From positions 1,116,001 to 1,180,000 of the forward strand of contig JANFAH010000012.1 of the NCBI GenBank assembly GCA_024663395.1: 64,000 bases of DNA. The letters are read 5' to 3'. The DNA is from Pisolithus tinctorius (Eukaryota > Basidiomycota > Agaricomycetes > Boletales > Pisolithaceae). The notes beneath the pieces are model-generated. The model worked only from the letters and a program-made list of their open reading frames with translations. It was not told the DNA's origin and did not search any database. The number at the start of each line of letters is the position of its first letter. Position 1 is the first letter of the stretch. The position numbers and the translations under genes are program-made. This document shows positions 24,601 to 37,107 of this stretch, piece by piece.

Positions 24601-24819
24601 AAACTGTATATCGAGTTTGTCTCCGTGCTGTTGTTACAAATGTCGCCTTTTCCCTCGACGTGTTCCCGTGCATGAAACTACGAATTGTGGTCTCGGAATA
24701 GCGAACGCCTAGTACCGGCCTACAATTCTGACCCTGGTTAGCGGTGCAGGATCGTCACGACGGGGCTTACTTTCCATCTGAGGAAACGGCGCGCGATGAT
24801 GAATATGTCTAGGTATGTT
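21690..24819. repeat. 3.1-kb inverted repeat, left copy
   Basis: From GCTTGTTCTGTG to AATATGTCTAGGTATGTT this block matches the reverse complement of 31264-34404 with a few percent of point changes and small indels. It contains a full coiled-coil/hairpin gene and about 1.1 kb upstream of it. The unit looks like a segmental duplication placed head to head around the HET gene, not a transposon: no terminal repeats, transposase or target duplication were seen. Confidence 0.85.
22853..24555 (+). CDS. Coiled-coil protein with central hydrophobic hairpin, copy 1
   Basis: The ATG at 22853 opens MSVDINDLGLPF. Several short introns follow (the first about 23219-23272). In order, the exons carry an N-terminal domain with PYQPPSEEVL, a helix with FLNLMAATNVTLPEKKEE, and a long coil (NLSQGFYDLRNDVDRF, LEARVEDLRVNLDKIKKEI). 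A glycine-rich hydrophobic segment of about 32 residues ends in CPLLW (near 23860-23935). Two more long helices follow (QTILDPLKSDMELIKEKLVV, IERSLELTTSSA), and the stop is at 24553-24555. Long helix, hydrophobic hairpin, long helix is the general plan of alpha-helical pore-forming proteins (ClyA / Hbl / xenorhabdolysin type). That assignment rests on layout only and is tentative; a coiled-coil membrane protein of other function is possible. The second copy lies at 31528-33232. Confidence 0.6.
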
Positions 24820-25592
24820 GGTTAGGATGATCGTTAGTCGTTGCGATACCTCTGTCCTGATGATATGCTGGTTGTGTAATTAAAGGACCAACGCTGCTCC
24901 TTTATGCGCAAAGGGACTAGGGCAGTCGTCGTATCCCGCGGTTATCATCAGGTAGTGACGACAAAGAGACAAGTCTCTGAGTGACAGATTCACTGCTGGG
25001 AAGACTTTCGTCACCGGTACCCGGTGATCTCCACACTGCAACAACATAACGGGGCGGTAACCATGGCCGTGATCTGACTCTCCATGTGGCAGCTACTAGT
25101 AGGGAATGTTGCGGTTAGGGACGGGGATATCACCGTAGCCCTAAGGAATGCCATGACAAATTGATAGCGAGGACACCGATGTGCATTATGCGAGGGTCGT
25201 GAGCACCCGCTGGAAGGGGCCGGTGAAAGCAGAGAGGATGTTCAACTACGCTGACATGAACAACATATGTAACGACGTTGGTAGGGCTATGATGAGGACG
25301 ACTGTGTGACGTCCGAAAACCCCCCGCAAGCCATTTCATTGAATTCATGACACCGCGCAAAGATGTTACCTACATAACAGGATTGAATGTCCTGCAAATA
25401 GCGGCAATAGAGGGAGAGGTTATTGAGACTGTCGTCTACGGCGCATGAACATGAACATTTCTATAGTTCAACCTCAGGTTAACCTAGTAGGGGGAGCTAT
25501 TATCACAACGGAAACAGCGCGAGAAGAATAAACGACCGAGATAAAGGACGAAAGGTAGACCAACCCAGCTAAGCCCAAACCTCCCATACGTG
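24820..25592. other. No gene recognised
   Basis: CpG-rich spacer between the inverted repeat and the 3' end of the HET gene. No reading frame with recognisable features. Confidence 0.5.
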
Positions 25593-28500
25593 TCACAGGA
25601 TTTCCAGCACCGTCGCCCGAATATTTTTGGGGGTAATGTCGGTTCCGAGTCCTGGGACGACGATCTGGTTCTCTGCAGCGACTCTCTTGTACTCTCCATT
25701 CGGCTCCTGTACGAGAAGCAACGCACTGAATGGCTGTCCGAGGCGAACAATCGTCTCTAGTGCCCGGGTATAGTTGCCAACCCTCGGCGCGGGGTGTAAT
25801 GGCGTAACTTCATCCAATCCAGCATCATCGTCCAAATCTGACTCGGTATCAGCATCAGACTCCAAGACACTTCCCCAGGTGATCCCACTACTCGAACCTC
25901 GAATATGACGAATCCACGGATGCGCGAAGACGAATTTCCGTGGCTCGTTCAGCGGGAGATCGTCTGCGGTCGTGAACGCCACCTGGCCAAGCCCTGATAC
26001 TTTAGCACGATATAACTTCTCATTGCCTTTGCATGACTTCTCGAGACTTCTCATAGAGAAAACGATGCATGGAAGGTATAGGCGTCGGGCCGCAAAACGG
26101 GCGGGGGAAAGACGGTTGATCAAATTATAGATACTTAGGACATCTTGCCGGGGTAACTTGTCATGCAATTCCTTGATGCATTTTTTCATTTCCTCCCCTT
26201 CGAGTGGCCGAGGGTTGTAAGGAACTTGGCTGTAAACGGAAATGGAAGCCGGGAGACAACTGTTGTATGACGATGATTTCCCTGACCAGGCAAGCACGCT
26301 AACCTCGCCGGTGCGAGCCACGATCTCCTCTAAGAGATGTCCGAGAGCGTCGGCTCTCTCTCCATAGCGAGGGTGGATATCGGACTTGAATATGCCAATG
26401 AGAGAATACGCGACATCTTCCTCGACCGTCACATTGCGCGTCGAAGCAAGACGAAGTTTCTCGCGCACTCCGAGGTCGTCTGGAGAGAACGTGACAATGG
26501 TTCCATTGGGAATCTTGATAGCATCGGCTAGCTCTTGCATGATCCTCGGAGATTCTTTGTGGTTCGGGATGATATCACCGAGGTATGGTTTCCATTCAGA
26601 GTCGTAGAAAAAGATGACCTTGGGTGAGAGAAGCTCTTGCAAGGTCCATGCTCGTGTCATCCATAAACTACCCGTAAGGTCCCCGGGCTTGGACGAATGT
26701 GGTACATCGGCAAGAAATACGAGGGTGGCTGCTGAATCTGCATACCATTTGTACATAGAGGTGAGAGATTGGACAAGGATAGAGCTCGTGGATTTGTCGA
26801 TACAACACGTATCTGACCAGGCCCAATTGTGACCAAGTCTGCGTACCTCCTCGCAGAAATTGCGTAGCTTCGCATTCAGGGGCGTGTCTGGAAGGTTCCA
26901 CACGGATTTGACTACGTTGAAATCCTGGAATGACGGCTCGTTTCCCTGCCACACATGCGAGAACATAACGTATCCGAAAAAGCCTGAAGCCACTCGTAGT
27001 ATCCGTTCTTTGTCTATTTCTGTCGTCATGGATGAAACGAGCTCTTTGCAAGACGGATCATCCTTGAAGATACGCATCCGCTCCGCGCCGTCGCAAAGGC
27101 AACCGGATTTGACATTGATGACGACAAGGGGGCAATTTTTGAGGATCCCGCGGACGATAGGATCAATAACCCCAATAACTTGGGATGGTGAAATGTAGTT
27201 CTTGCGCAATTCTGTGAAACTGTCATTCGTGGATATGAGATTCATACAGGAGGTACGTACGCTTGATTGTAAGGTTATGGGAACGTTCAATTACCTGCAG
27301 CATGGCCTCAAAAGCCTCGGTCGCTTCTTTATACCGTTTCGCTCCGTGAAGCGCCACGTGCTTGACCTCGTAGCCCCAAGGACTGGAGGGGTCCACTTTC
27401 ACCGCCTATGCAACAATTGTAGGGAACCAACGGAGTGATATAAGGGTACCATGCACACCTCGTCTGCATCCTGCAGTGCACACTCCCACAACTCTTTCCC
27501 TGCTCGAACTTTGCTTCGCTTGATAAGCAGACCAGCAGGACTTGGAGGACCGAGGGATAACGCAGCAGAGTACTGTGTTATTGCGTCATCATATTTTGCA
27601 GCTCCAAAGGCTTCATCGCCGACATGTTCCAGCGTCGCAACGCATTTTTGGGTAAAATCTGATGACAGACGCTATGTAACGTATGTGTCAACAAGACTGA
27701 TAGCTACAGGACGTACCTGCAACCCAGTCTGCGATTGCCTTGCCCCTTCGAATCTCCTCGTCTGATGTTCTGATGATATTGAGGAGAATATTCACGGCTT
27801 CGGCAGTATGTTCTTCAGCATACAAGGTCTCACACAGACGTTGCTGAGCGACGATGTCTAACCCATTGAAACTCCACCCAAATATCTTCACGAAGGGTTA
27901 GATCAACAGATGGCAATGACAGAAGACCTACAAGTGAAATCGTTACTAACGGAGGACATTGTTTGCCCTTCGGGGCTAGATCCTTCGCGCGCTCGATCAA
28001 GGGTATCGCACGTCCGTAATCTCTCTTCTTCACACACATAACTCCAAGGACCTGCGGAATGTATCAGCGGTGATACTTATATATCTGCATCGTGTGAAAC
28101 ACATGCCAGTGTGTAAAGGTAGATAGCGTCGTTATCGTCATTATGGTTCGCTCTCGAAGCAAGGTGCTCTACGCGAGTTATCGCCTCTTCTTGATTCCCG
28201 GATTCGAACACAAGGATCGACTGAGGGGAACATGGATGAATTGTGAGAATGGTCTAGATCACCTCGCGCACCTTTAGTAGTAAGAGAAATCTGTTGTCGT
28301 CAAGCTCACAATCGTGAAAGACATGGTCGAATGCGCATAGCGCACCCTCTCGGTCGCCCCGGCCAAGTAGAGCAATCGCCATCGAGATATAGCCCATAGG
28401 CGATGGCTTAACCCGGAGGGACTTGAGATGTATGTATGAGCAAACACGCACATGGAAGAGTGAAAAAGCAGACTGACCTCCTTGGCGTCCTCTATCGCAG

Positions 28501-29645
28501 ATGCCAAATGATTCAAACGTACCCTTATAAGAGCACGGTTTGCAAGCACATAGTATTTAGGGATTGAAGCAGTTGTGATCTCTTCTGAGAGTAGCCTTTC
28601 GGTGTTCGTCGCGTCGCCCCGTAACCATGATTTGAGGGTCTCTTCACTCACTTGTACGAGCGGAAGCTAAGCAGCATGGAGTTGCCAACACATTAAAATT
28701 TTATGCGACGTAATGATTGTTAGCGATGAGCTTCAAGACCAGAAAACGTACACTTACACCACCATCGAAACACTTTGAGGGAAGGACATCTCTGAGATTG
28801 TGGATTGTGATTTTCCCGTCACGCAATCCACATGCAAGATACCCCCCACGTAGTGAGAGAGTAGTGCAGAGGATTTCTGCAGTATGTGAGATAATGCTAC
28901 TGATTTGTTTGTGGGACACGCAATCCCATAGTGAAACCGATGAGCCCGCGGAACATGCAATGAATCTGCCGTTGGATGCTATAGACACCGGTTGAGAGGG
29001 GTTTTCGTGGATCGACCATTCTGAATACGATGATTTGGAAAGGTCAAAACAAGCGATCTTGCTTTCACAAGCGACGAACAGTTGTTGGCCATCGAATGAC
29101 CAGGTCAACGGAGAGTACGGCCGTGAACGGGTTGAACCCTTTTGACCTGAATCGAACAAGATATTGCCATTGTGGGTATTGTAGACGCGGAAGCCGTGAT
29201 CACGCGAAGCGGTAGCAAATCGACTGCCATCTGGGGAGAACTTGACACCGGCAACGTAAGGGTGTGGGAGGGGAGGAAGGAGTCGTTTACTGGAAGCGGT
29301 GCCGAATATCCGGGCGTGGTTGAGGTCCACAGAGGCAATTTTAGTGCAGTCGCTCGAGATATCGACCCCCAATACCGAGTTGCCGTGTTCTGCGAACTCG
29401 CGCACTTTCTGAAGAGTGGCCGTGTTCCAGACGATTGCCTTGTGGCGCGAGTCTCCAGTTACCATCCACCGGCCATCCTGGGAGACGACAATGGAGTAGA
29501 CGTAGTCATGCTTGGCTTGGATGATTGGACCTTGTTGCTGTCCGCCTGTAATGTTCCATCGACGAATTTCACCTTCATCATGTCCTCCTACAACCTGACT
29601 TTCACCCACAAAGGTGACGGCAACCACATTACTCCGAGTTACCAA
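25593..29645 (-). CDS. WD40-TPR-HET protein (heterokaryon-incompatibility type)
   Basis: A multi-exon gene read right to left. Exons from 29645 to about 28755 carry WD40 blades (VGGHDEGEIRRWNITGG, SQDGRWMVTGDSRHKAIVW, VAGVKFSPDGSRFATAS, ACSAGSSVSLWDC). Exons between about 28650 and 27300 carry TPR-like helices (SEETLKSWLRGDATNTERLL, IPKYYVLANRALIRV, MAIALLGRGDREGALCAFD). The last exon (about 27260-25593, open over 550 codons) holds the HET domain: YVMFSHVWQGNEP, WAWSDTCCIDK, MYKWYADSAATLVFLADV and TRAWTLQELLSPKVIFFYD, then NHKESPRIMQELADA and EEDVAYSLIGIF. HET domains trigger cell death in fungal self/non-self recognition. This WD40-TPR-HET order is known to me from other mushrooms. The first exon is unclear: a stop lies just upstream of 29645 and no ATG is close. 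The C-terminal part looks intact. Confidence 0.8.
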
Positions 29646-31263
29646 TTCAATCCGTTTCGCACCTTCAGCGAGTTGTCAATACGGCTGCCTCAGGCTCTCT
29701 GACTGCTGGTACGCACCCATCGTTGTCGCAGGCGAGCTCGTCAACACAGCTCGTCCTAGAGTTTAGAGGGGGGAAGAACGATGCCGTCGTAGACTCGCTC
29801 GTGGCATCTAATATATGGTCTATACGTTCCTCAAGTCATGTGCCGGTATATCACCAAAGTCACATCGTGTTCTTCAGAAGATTTGGATTTGACGGTGGAG
29901 CATTACCACTTTGGTAATAATCCCTGAGCCTCATCACACGACTCCACAAGTTCCGGCGTTTTCAAGTTTGCGGAAGTCACGCATAGAAGGGTTGGCGGAA
30001 ACGTGTCAAAGGAAGACGTGGTGATGCATCGGCATGTTTACCTACAATCTTCCAATCCCAGAAGTAGGATGTGATACAGTGGACTGGCGATTCGCCACCG
30101 ACGAACATCTCATTTGTCGATGCACATATCGGTCTGGACGCTTAGGCACCCTGCAGTTCGATACTGGCCTAGGCTAGCATCTACATGTTACAAAGATATC
30201 TCTATGTCAGGTGAGTGGACACGTTCTGGCGGGGTACAAGTGGATTTTCGAATAGCTGACCTTGAATTCAACACACGCGCTGATAGCGCAATGCCTTTTT
30301 CCTGTTCTAGCATTTGGCAGACATAATATCCCGTGATCTTCGATGTGACATCGATCGCGGTGGGTCTGACTCTCACTGCAAATGTATTAAGTGCACGAAC
30401 GCGTGTAGGGTTGGGCCCATCGCAATATGCCATCCGTGGCTCGAGTATTGATGGAAGATGCCCCGAATTTAAATTGCCGTTACCGAAAGACTGGAATGCC
30501 TGGCTCCGGTCATCCGATCGTGCCCAGCTCATGTGAGCAGATGATCAGGTTTCTGATGCGTTTGAGACAAACCATACGAAACTCGCAGACTCCAATGGAA
30601 CCCTCGACGTTGTGATCGCTTGGGAAGGGCGTCAATCGATTATCTCCAGCATGTAAAGACAGCCCATCCTTTTGCCGTTTTCGAAGCCTCACCTGAAGGT
30701 GGCATTCTAGCGCAGTTTGAAAGTGATGGAAAGCCAGGGATCCTGCCCCACCGCAGTTTTCCTTGCAATGGACCACCTGTGCGTGCATCCGTGCATAAAA
30801 AATTATGGCAAGTTGCTTACCCAAATTTTCCCTCTTCTCTACTCTAATTGCTAGCTATATGGTCAGCACCCTACATCGTTATTGCAGACACGGTAGGATG
30901 CTGATTATAATCGATTACGTCTCACCCTGGTTTTACCACCTTCCTTACTGCGTGGGCTTAACAAGTCCCCACTCCGCTTTTCATTCCTCTGAAAAAAAAA
31001 CCCTCCACCACTCCCATCGCAGACTGACCAGCCGCGCTCCCCATGCAAGATCCGGTAGTCATTCCCGTCGTTGGCTTTGGTTCCCAGGTTGCGTCCAGTA
31101 TTCCTTGCACGCCATCCTTGAGATGACACAAATCTGGTGACTTCTCGCCTGTCAAGAAAGTGTAGGCAACTACATTATCTATAGTTTCCCCCGATCGTGT
31201 GATGTAACAATACAGATTAACGAATATCCAGGGATTATCACGTGCCGGATCGTGTCGTTGACA
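29646..31263. other. No gene recognised
   Basis: About 1.6 kb upstream of the HET gene up to the inverted repeat. Open frames on both strands at 30190-30820 have no motif. The region probably includes the HET promoter and first exon. No repeat pairing with the other side of the spacer was noticed. Confidence 0.45.
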
Positions 31264-34200
31264 AACATACCTGGACATATTCATCATCGCGCGCCGTTTT
31301 CTCAGATGGAAAGTAAGCCCCGTCGTGACGATCCTGCACCGCTAACCAGGGTCAGAATTGTAGGCCGGTACTAGGCGTTCGCTATTCCGCGACCACAATT
31401 CGTAGTTTCGTGCACGGGAACACGTCGAGGCAAAAGGCATCATTTGTAACAACGGCACGGAGACAAACTCGATGTACAGTTTTTATAGTACACGCATGTA
31501 TCAAGAGGTGAAAATCAAAAAGGATGATCAGTTCTGGAGCTTAGCGACATTCTGGATGTGGACGTTGGTCTCATATTGGTAAAGAGCATCCGCGAGTGCC
31601 CGGTATATAGTCGAAACTGTCTGGAGCCGCGCTTGGAACTGTTGGCAACGAAGTTAGCTCTGGTCTTTTGTCTAACGAAGATAGAACGAACCATTTTGGC
31701 ACCGGCACTGCTAGTTGTGAGTTCCAGACTTCTTTCGATCTCGTTGAGATCCGCATGAATCTCATCGTGAACTTGAGTCAAGTGTCATCATGTATATGGT
31801 CAAGAACACTCACCAATTGCCAGATTTTTCCGAAAACGACCAGTTTCTCCTTGATCAACTCCATGTCGGATTTCAAGGGATCAAGGATAGTTTGAATTTT
31901 GACCATTCCTTCCATGGCTTGTCTTTGTTTTTCAAGTTCTTCCTGCAGCCTCTCCAACTCAGCAGTCTTCGCTGCGGGGTGATTTCATGAGAAAGTAGAC
32001 AATTGAGAGTTAACGGTACACACCATTCCGATCCCGAATCGTCTGTACTATGTCCATGCTCTTTCTGACTGTATGATACATTGCCACCTGGCACGGCGTT
32101 CAGTTTTAAGTGACAGAGATGCACACCGCAAGAGGAGTAATTCGTACAGCGGCACCAATCCACAGAAGTGGGCACAATATACCAATTGCAACGCCACCTG
32201 CTGCAACACCTCCAAGGCCAACAAGGGCCGTGGCATCAACGAAAGCCTTGAAAAAGTTTACTATTGTTACGATGATTAACGGCATCAATGGAACATACCC
32301 GCTTAGTCAGTCTAAGAGACCAGTTTGATCAGTATTGGAATGCATCATGTGCATAGATAGACAAACCGAGAGATATCCTTTTTAATTTTGTCCAGGTTTA
32401 CCCTTAGATCCTCAACTCGAGCTTCTAGTTGACGACTGGACTGCAGAAATGCCACTACATCGCCTTGGAAACGATCTACATCATTTCGCAGATCGTAAAA
32501 GCCCTGTGAAAGGTTTGAGGAATTCTTCACATCATCCTGTAGTTGCTACATGGCAGGAACGAAGCATGAGTACGTGCCTAATATGCATGTCAGCGAACTC
32601 CCATACCTTGCGGTATGCCTGAATTTCTTCTTTCTTTTCAGGAAGCGTGACATTGGTGGCAGCCATCAGATTTAAGAAGTCACCAGCGAAATCTAGGAAC
32701 AATAAATAAGACACCAGAGACGATGATAGACGAAGTACCCCATTCACCATTTGCAGTTGCACGAGCATGCCCGGCAACACGACGCGATTCCCATAGGAGG
32801 CGGATGTACTCCTACGGACCATAATGAGACAGGGACGAAGTTGATGGAACAACATGGAAAGTTGACCTTGTGATGCATCTTCCACTGATCGGAAAATTTC
32901 TTCATAATCTGTTTTTGCGCTCTCGTGCCGCACCTTTGGGCCTCGTGGAGACCGTTAGCGACGTTGTTGAAACATACTTCAATAGAGTAGGCGGAGTCTC
33001 CCAGGTCTCTGACTGCTTTTTGAAGTTCTAACTTGGCTTGAGGGGACTTGATCGTATCGTTAACGACCTTCAATACTTCCTCGGACGGTGGCTGATAAGG
33101 GGGAACAGGATCATGGACGTTAAATGCGAGTTCTTGAGACTTGGAAGTGGTATTCTCCTTTGGACTTTCAGCATTGAATGAGAAAACGTCACCACAAAAA
33201 GGTAGACCAAGGTCTTTAATATCGGTGGACATATCAGTGAGAGAGGGAGAATCGACCAGGAACCAACCTGGTTCAAGAGTTTAAATAACTTATGGGTGCG
33301 TAACGCACGGGATAGAGATTCCGACGTACACGAGGTGGATCCCATCTAAATGTGAACCTGCGATTGGTAGAAAGAGCCCAATTGAACCGCATCACTTCCC
33401 GGTCACGTACCACGACGTAGCCTGCAGAGATAAGTAACATTAATTGCAAAAACTTACATGCTGTGATGGCTAAGTCGTGGGTGAGGACATATGGAGCTAC
33501 GGATCTCGGATATAATTTCAAAGAGCATAGCCGCACACCTGTTAACCCAAGGGGGTATGGAACTTCCTTTTTCGCGGACAAGTTTGAATAACTTCAGCTT
33601 CAATGAAAGCTCCACACGCAGTCAGGTCTATCTGAACTTGTACAATCTATAGCTGCTTGCAAGTCCTAACGTTGTGGATATAAGCAGGCATGCAGCGAAC
33701 CTCTCGCCGGCGTCAGGATGTCCTGGGCATGTGTACCATTAATCTTGTGGATATCCAGAAAGATGGAAAGGGAGATGTGTCCATAGGGTTTCATTACCAA
33801 GTGGCCCAACCCACAATCCCACACGGCGTCACTTGATAGTCCAAGGCACATCTGTAGATCCGAATAGCGGGAAGTACCAGCAGCGAGCAAATCGGAGTTG
33901 CTGAACGCCGGACATTTCCAATTCCGCCCAATCAAAATGTGGCTTGGGGGAGGACATAGCTTGCGCGTGACGAGCAGATGTGCCGTTACAGAATTACCCA
34001 TACACGCATACTCCATGTCTCTGAATGGTATTACCATGAGGACTCAATAGGGCAGAGGGGACCGAATCTAACGCGACGGGCAGATCAGTTTTCGAGAGGT
34101 TGGTGAGACAGACAAACTTGGATAAACCTAGAACATCGTTACCACATACGATCTGACGTCTGCAAGTGTGCATAGCCGACACAGGAGGATAGCAGCATTA

Positions 34201-34404
34201 TACAGATTCACCGAGTGTTTCGGTTATACACGCAAGCCCAGTGCTGAGGATATCCTAGACATGTGGATGTCTGAAATGATGGCTTACCCAGATAAACAAA
34301 ACACGTTCCCTCCTGAACGGCAGCGCAGTCCACACGCTGTTACTTTATGGGTTCGAAGCGGGTTTGTAGAACAGCACAGTGTACTAAATCGACACGGAAC
34401 AAGC
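31264..34404. repeat. 3.1-kb inverted repeat, right copy
   Basis: Reverse complement of 21690-24819, from AACATACCTGGACATATTC to CACGGAACAAGC. The point differences are spread over both coding and non-coding parts. A short insertion near 33850 and a deletion near 33410 distinguish it from the left copy. Confidence 0.85.
31528..33232 (-). CDS. Coiled-coil protein with central hydrophobic hairpin, copy 2
   Basis: The start is the ATG at 33230-33232 (MSTDIKDLGLPF) and the stop at 31528-31530. Exon order and splice sites match copy 1 at 22853-24555: PYQPPSEEVL domain, MAATNVTLPEKKEE helix, NLSQGFYDLRNDVDRF coil, glycine-rich hydrophobic hairpin ending CPLLW (near 32170-32260), then LDPLKSDMELIKEKL and IERSLELTTSSA helices. 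Differences between the copies are few and mostly conservative (for example VDIN to TDIK, DRWK to DQWK), suggesting recent duplication or selection on both. The same caution applies: the pore-former-like layout is an inference from the helix/hairpin order. It lies divergently from the relative at 34675 and points toward the HET gene. Confidence 0.6.
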
Positions 34405-34674
34405 TTCTGAAGGACCCGTACTATAGCTCCCTTCGGCATTTGCCGGGTTATGTATCCAATCGAACTTTCGAAAGCTTGACTCATCAAGGTGTAGCGTGTT
34501 GCAGGGCTGCGTTCCCGGTGGCGTTATGTCGTTTTAGTGGAGGTTGACTTCCGTTATGTATACACCGAGCGATTGGATCATTCGGGTGCTTGTCTTTTCG
34601 GTGGCCTACCCGTCATCGATCCATTGAAACTCTTAGCGTCTCCAGTGTCCGCTTGTTCAAGCCTTTGATTCAGC

Positions 34675-36200
34675 ATGAGGCAGGACCCTCCTCCGGAATA
34701 CAGAGATGTCACTGGGCTGAAGGAGGAGATTGCCGATCTGGTTGGCAGGGTGGATGCCATTGACAAGCAATTCCTACAGATCAGACGAGCTCTCTCAGAG
34801 ACTATCCTTGATTCGATTGATCAATTCAAGAAATTTCGTGAAGTGGGCCGCCCTTTCTTGCCGCATTCTACCTGTCATTGACGACTACCACGTATCCTCC
34901 AGAATTATATACAGCTTGTTTGGAAGTCGAGGGAGACAGCAGCGAAAGCCAGCGCCGTTACTAAAGGTGACATGTTCTTGGTACATTGGGATTTCCACAC
35001 CGTTGACGGATGATGGTCAGACTTCTGCGGCGATTTGTTGACTCATTTGTTGAATGCGGACATCACTAACGATGAGAAGGTTAAAGAACTCGAGGCTGTG
35101 ATCAAGGTATGCAGCGTGCTTTACGTTTCGCTTTCTTGTTATACACGAATTATCCCCAGTATTGGCAGGGGAGCGGCGAGATTGATTCCCAGATGGGACA
35201 AGACTTCGATAATCTCTGTGATGCACTAGGAGACTTCTCCACCACCATACGCAAGCGACTGGAAGATGCACAAGCTGCGGAAAGAGCCCTGAAGCCTGAG
35301 ATTGACGAGCTGAACAAAGAAATCGCTCGATGCGAATTGGGGTCCAGCCGGTAAATCGTTAAGTTCACCACTGTACCCTGCTTGACTGAATCACTGTTGA
35401 TTTCCAGGACTCTAACCAACCTGCCCTTGGCAAGTAGTCTTCCACTTCGGCAGTGGATCACTGTATCTCACACGCACTCCCGTAGCCAAGCTCAGCATTA
35501 CCCTTTGCTACCTTGGCTGCCGACGCGTATCAGAGGATGAGGCAATCTTGTCAGCAGAATGGAATTTCCTCCACCTTGTGAGCTTCATTTTGAGGCGATG
35601 CGATCGTCATCTGACATTAGTATTCCCTCCCCGCAGATACATGGGTGTGCGTACTGGGGCTGGTTTGACGTTCACACTAACTTTCGAAGCTCTTCGTGTC
35701 TCTATCTTGGCATGTAAGAGCATTTTGCGTGGGTCACCAGGTGGCGCCATTGAAGTGGTTGTATGCGATGTGTTTTTATACTTCTTCATTGTTCACTTAC
35801 ACTTACTGATGCAGTCCACATCGCTCAAGGAAGGTACCGCTAACTTGTTACACCTTTTAGAGGCCCCTGGCGGAGGTAGGCCTAAGCTTGGATAATTAGG
35901 AGGGCTTACACATACCATGCCAGTCGGACGTGCCAAAGATGCGCTGATGTTGCAACTCTCTGCTCGACTCGATGCTCTGCGTACGACTCAGTGTGCAATC
36001 GATAAGAGTGCAGCGATACTGAGGGACATCGACAACCTGAAAAGTGACACGAGCGCCCTTTCCAGTCAACTTACGTGTCTAAGCGATGTTTATAATTTGG
36101 TACCTTTACTTCTGGTACTATCTAACATCTGCTGACTTCCGCATAAAAAGCTTACCAAAGAATCCCTCGAGTTAGTAGACCTGATGAACGCAGACCCACC
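34675..36200 (+). CDS. Diverged relative of the coiled-coil/hairpin proteins
   Basis: The ATG at 34675 opens MRQDPPPEYRDVTGLKEEIA, then a helix DAIDKQFLQIRRALSETILD. Later exons read TNDEKVKELEAVIK, YWQGSGEIDSQMGQDFDNL, TTIRKRLEDAQAAERALKPE with IDELNKEIARCE, then RAKDALMLQLSARLDALR and ILRDIDNLKSDTSALSSQL, ending with LTKESLELVDLMNADPPG near 36200. The coil before the centre (Q-G...R/K-L-E-x-A/V...L-D-K/N-K-E-I) and the LKSD-centred helix after it align in spacing with the copies in the inverted repeat. The central hydrophobic segment is less clear (about 35650-35800), so this copy may be decayed or a different subunit type. Introns are short and several junctions are uncertain. Confidence 0.45.
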
Positions 36201-37107
36201 AGGCTTGGATTACGTCAGTCGGCCCATTTTTCACTTGGTTTGATAGTGTTGATTCACTTTAACATCAGAACCCCAAGGTTTCTGCCTTACGCATCACGTA
36301 TTCTCCTCTTGGTGTTGCGTTAGACAATTATGCGAGAGCTTAAAGGACTCAATGCAATGAGCGGTAAGGGCGACACTCGTCCTTAAGCAATGTTTGATTC
36401 GTGTGGTTTGCGGTATCTCAACTATGAAGTATGGAGAAAATTCACTTCGTATTCTTAAGTTACGTTTGTCGTCGATAGTGCTGTGTAACCGAGAGGGACA
36501 AGTAACCCATCCAATATTTCCGGAAGGAATGGAATGCCATGATCATATCGCGGCAGCTTCTGATGGGTGAGGAGCATCCATTTCCTCGAGGCTTAGGGTC
36601 TGCAATCCTATACAGAGTCCAAGACGCACATAGATAATACTGCTCATCCAACTCCAGAGCCAGTTAGTGGGTCACTATTACTCTTGATTGCCTCAGGGTT
36701 CGGCATCGGCGCCTAAACAAAAACCTCCCACCCTCTGTTCAGTAGGGTCCAGCATGTGGTCTCACCACGATAGGAAGGCAAAATAACCTATCGCAAGGAA
36801 ACGTGCTGGACCTGATGGCTCGATAGCGAACCTTCTGATTTCCAAACGCCACCGCGGGCACCTGCACAAGTTCGACCTGGAAGTGCAGCCCTGCATCGTG
36901 TTCAATACAAAAGAGAACAAAGAAGCATGCAATTCTAGGTGGGTTGAGGTTGGCGCCAATCACCAGATGCAGATCAGGACTATCTGGGCGAATTCATAAA
37001 GTTCAGATACCAGTATAGTAACCGCTTGACGCTGTCTTCAAATGACCTCTTCACATTATGTTCAATCTTCCCAAAGAGTGGTTACAAGCTTTTGATCTCA
37101 CAATGCA
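36201..37107. other. No gene recognised
   Basis: Left flank of element B. Contains normal CpG levels and no convincing reading frame; possibly the 3' region of the preceding gene. Confidence 0.45.

Noticed and set aside
30188..30824. Possible gene upstream of the HET locus
   Set aside because: Open frames on both strands without motifs or consistent splice sites; left as unassigned.
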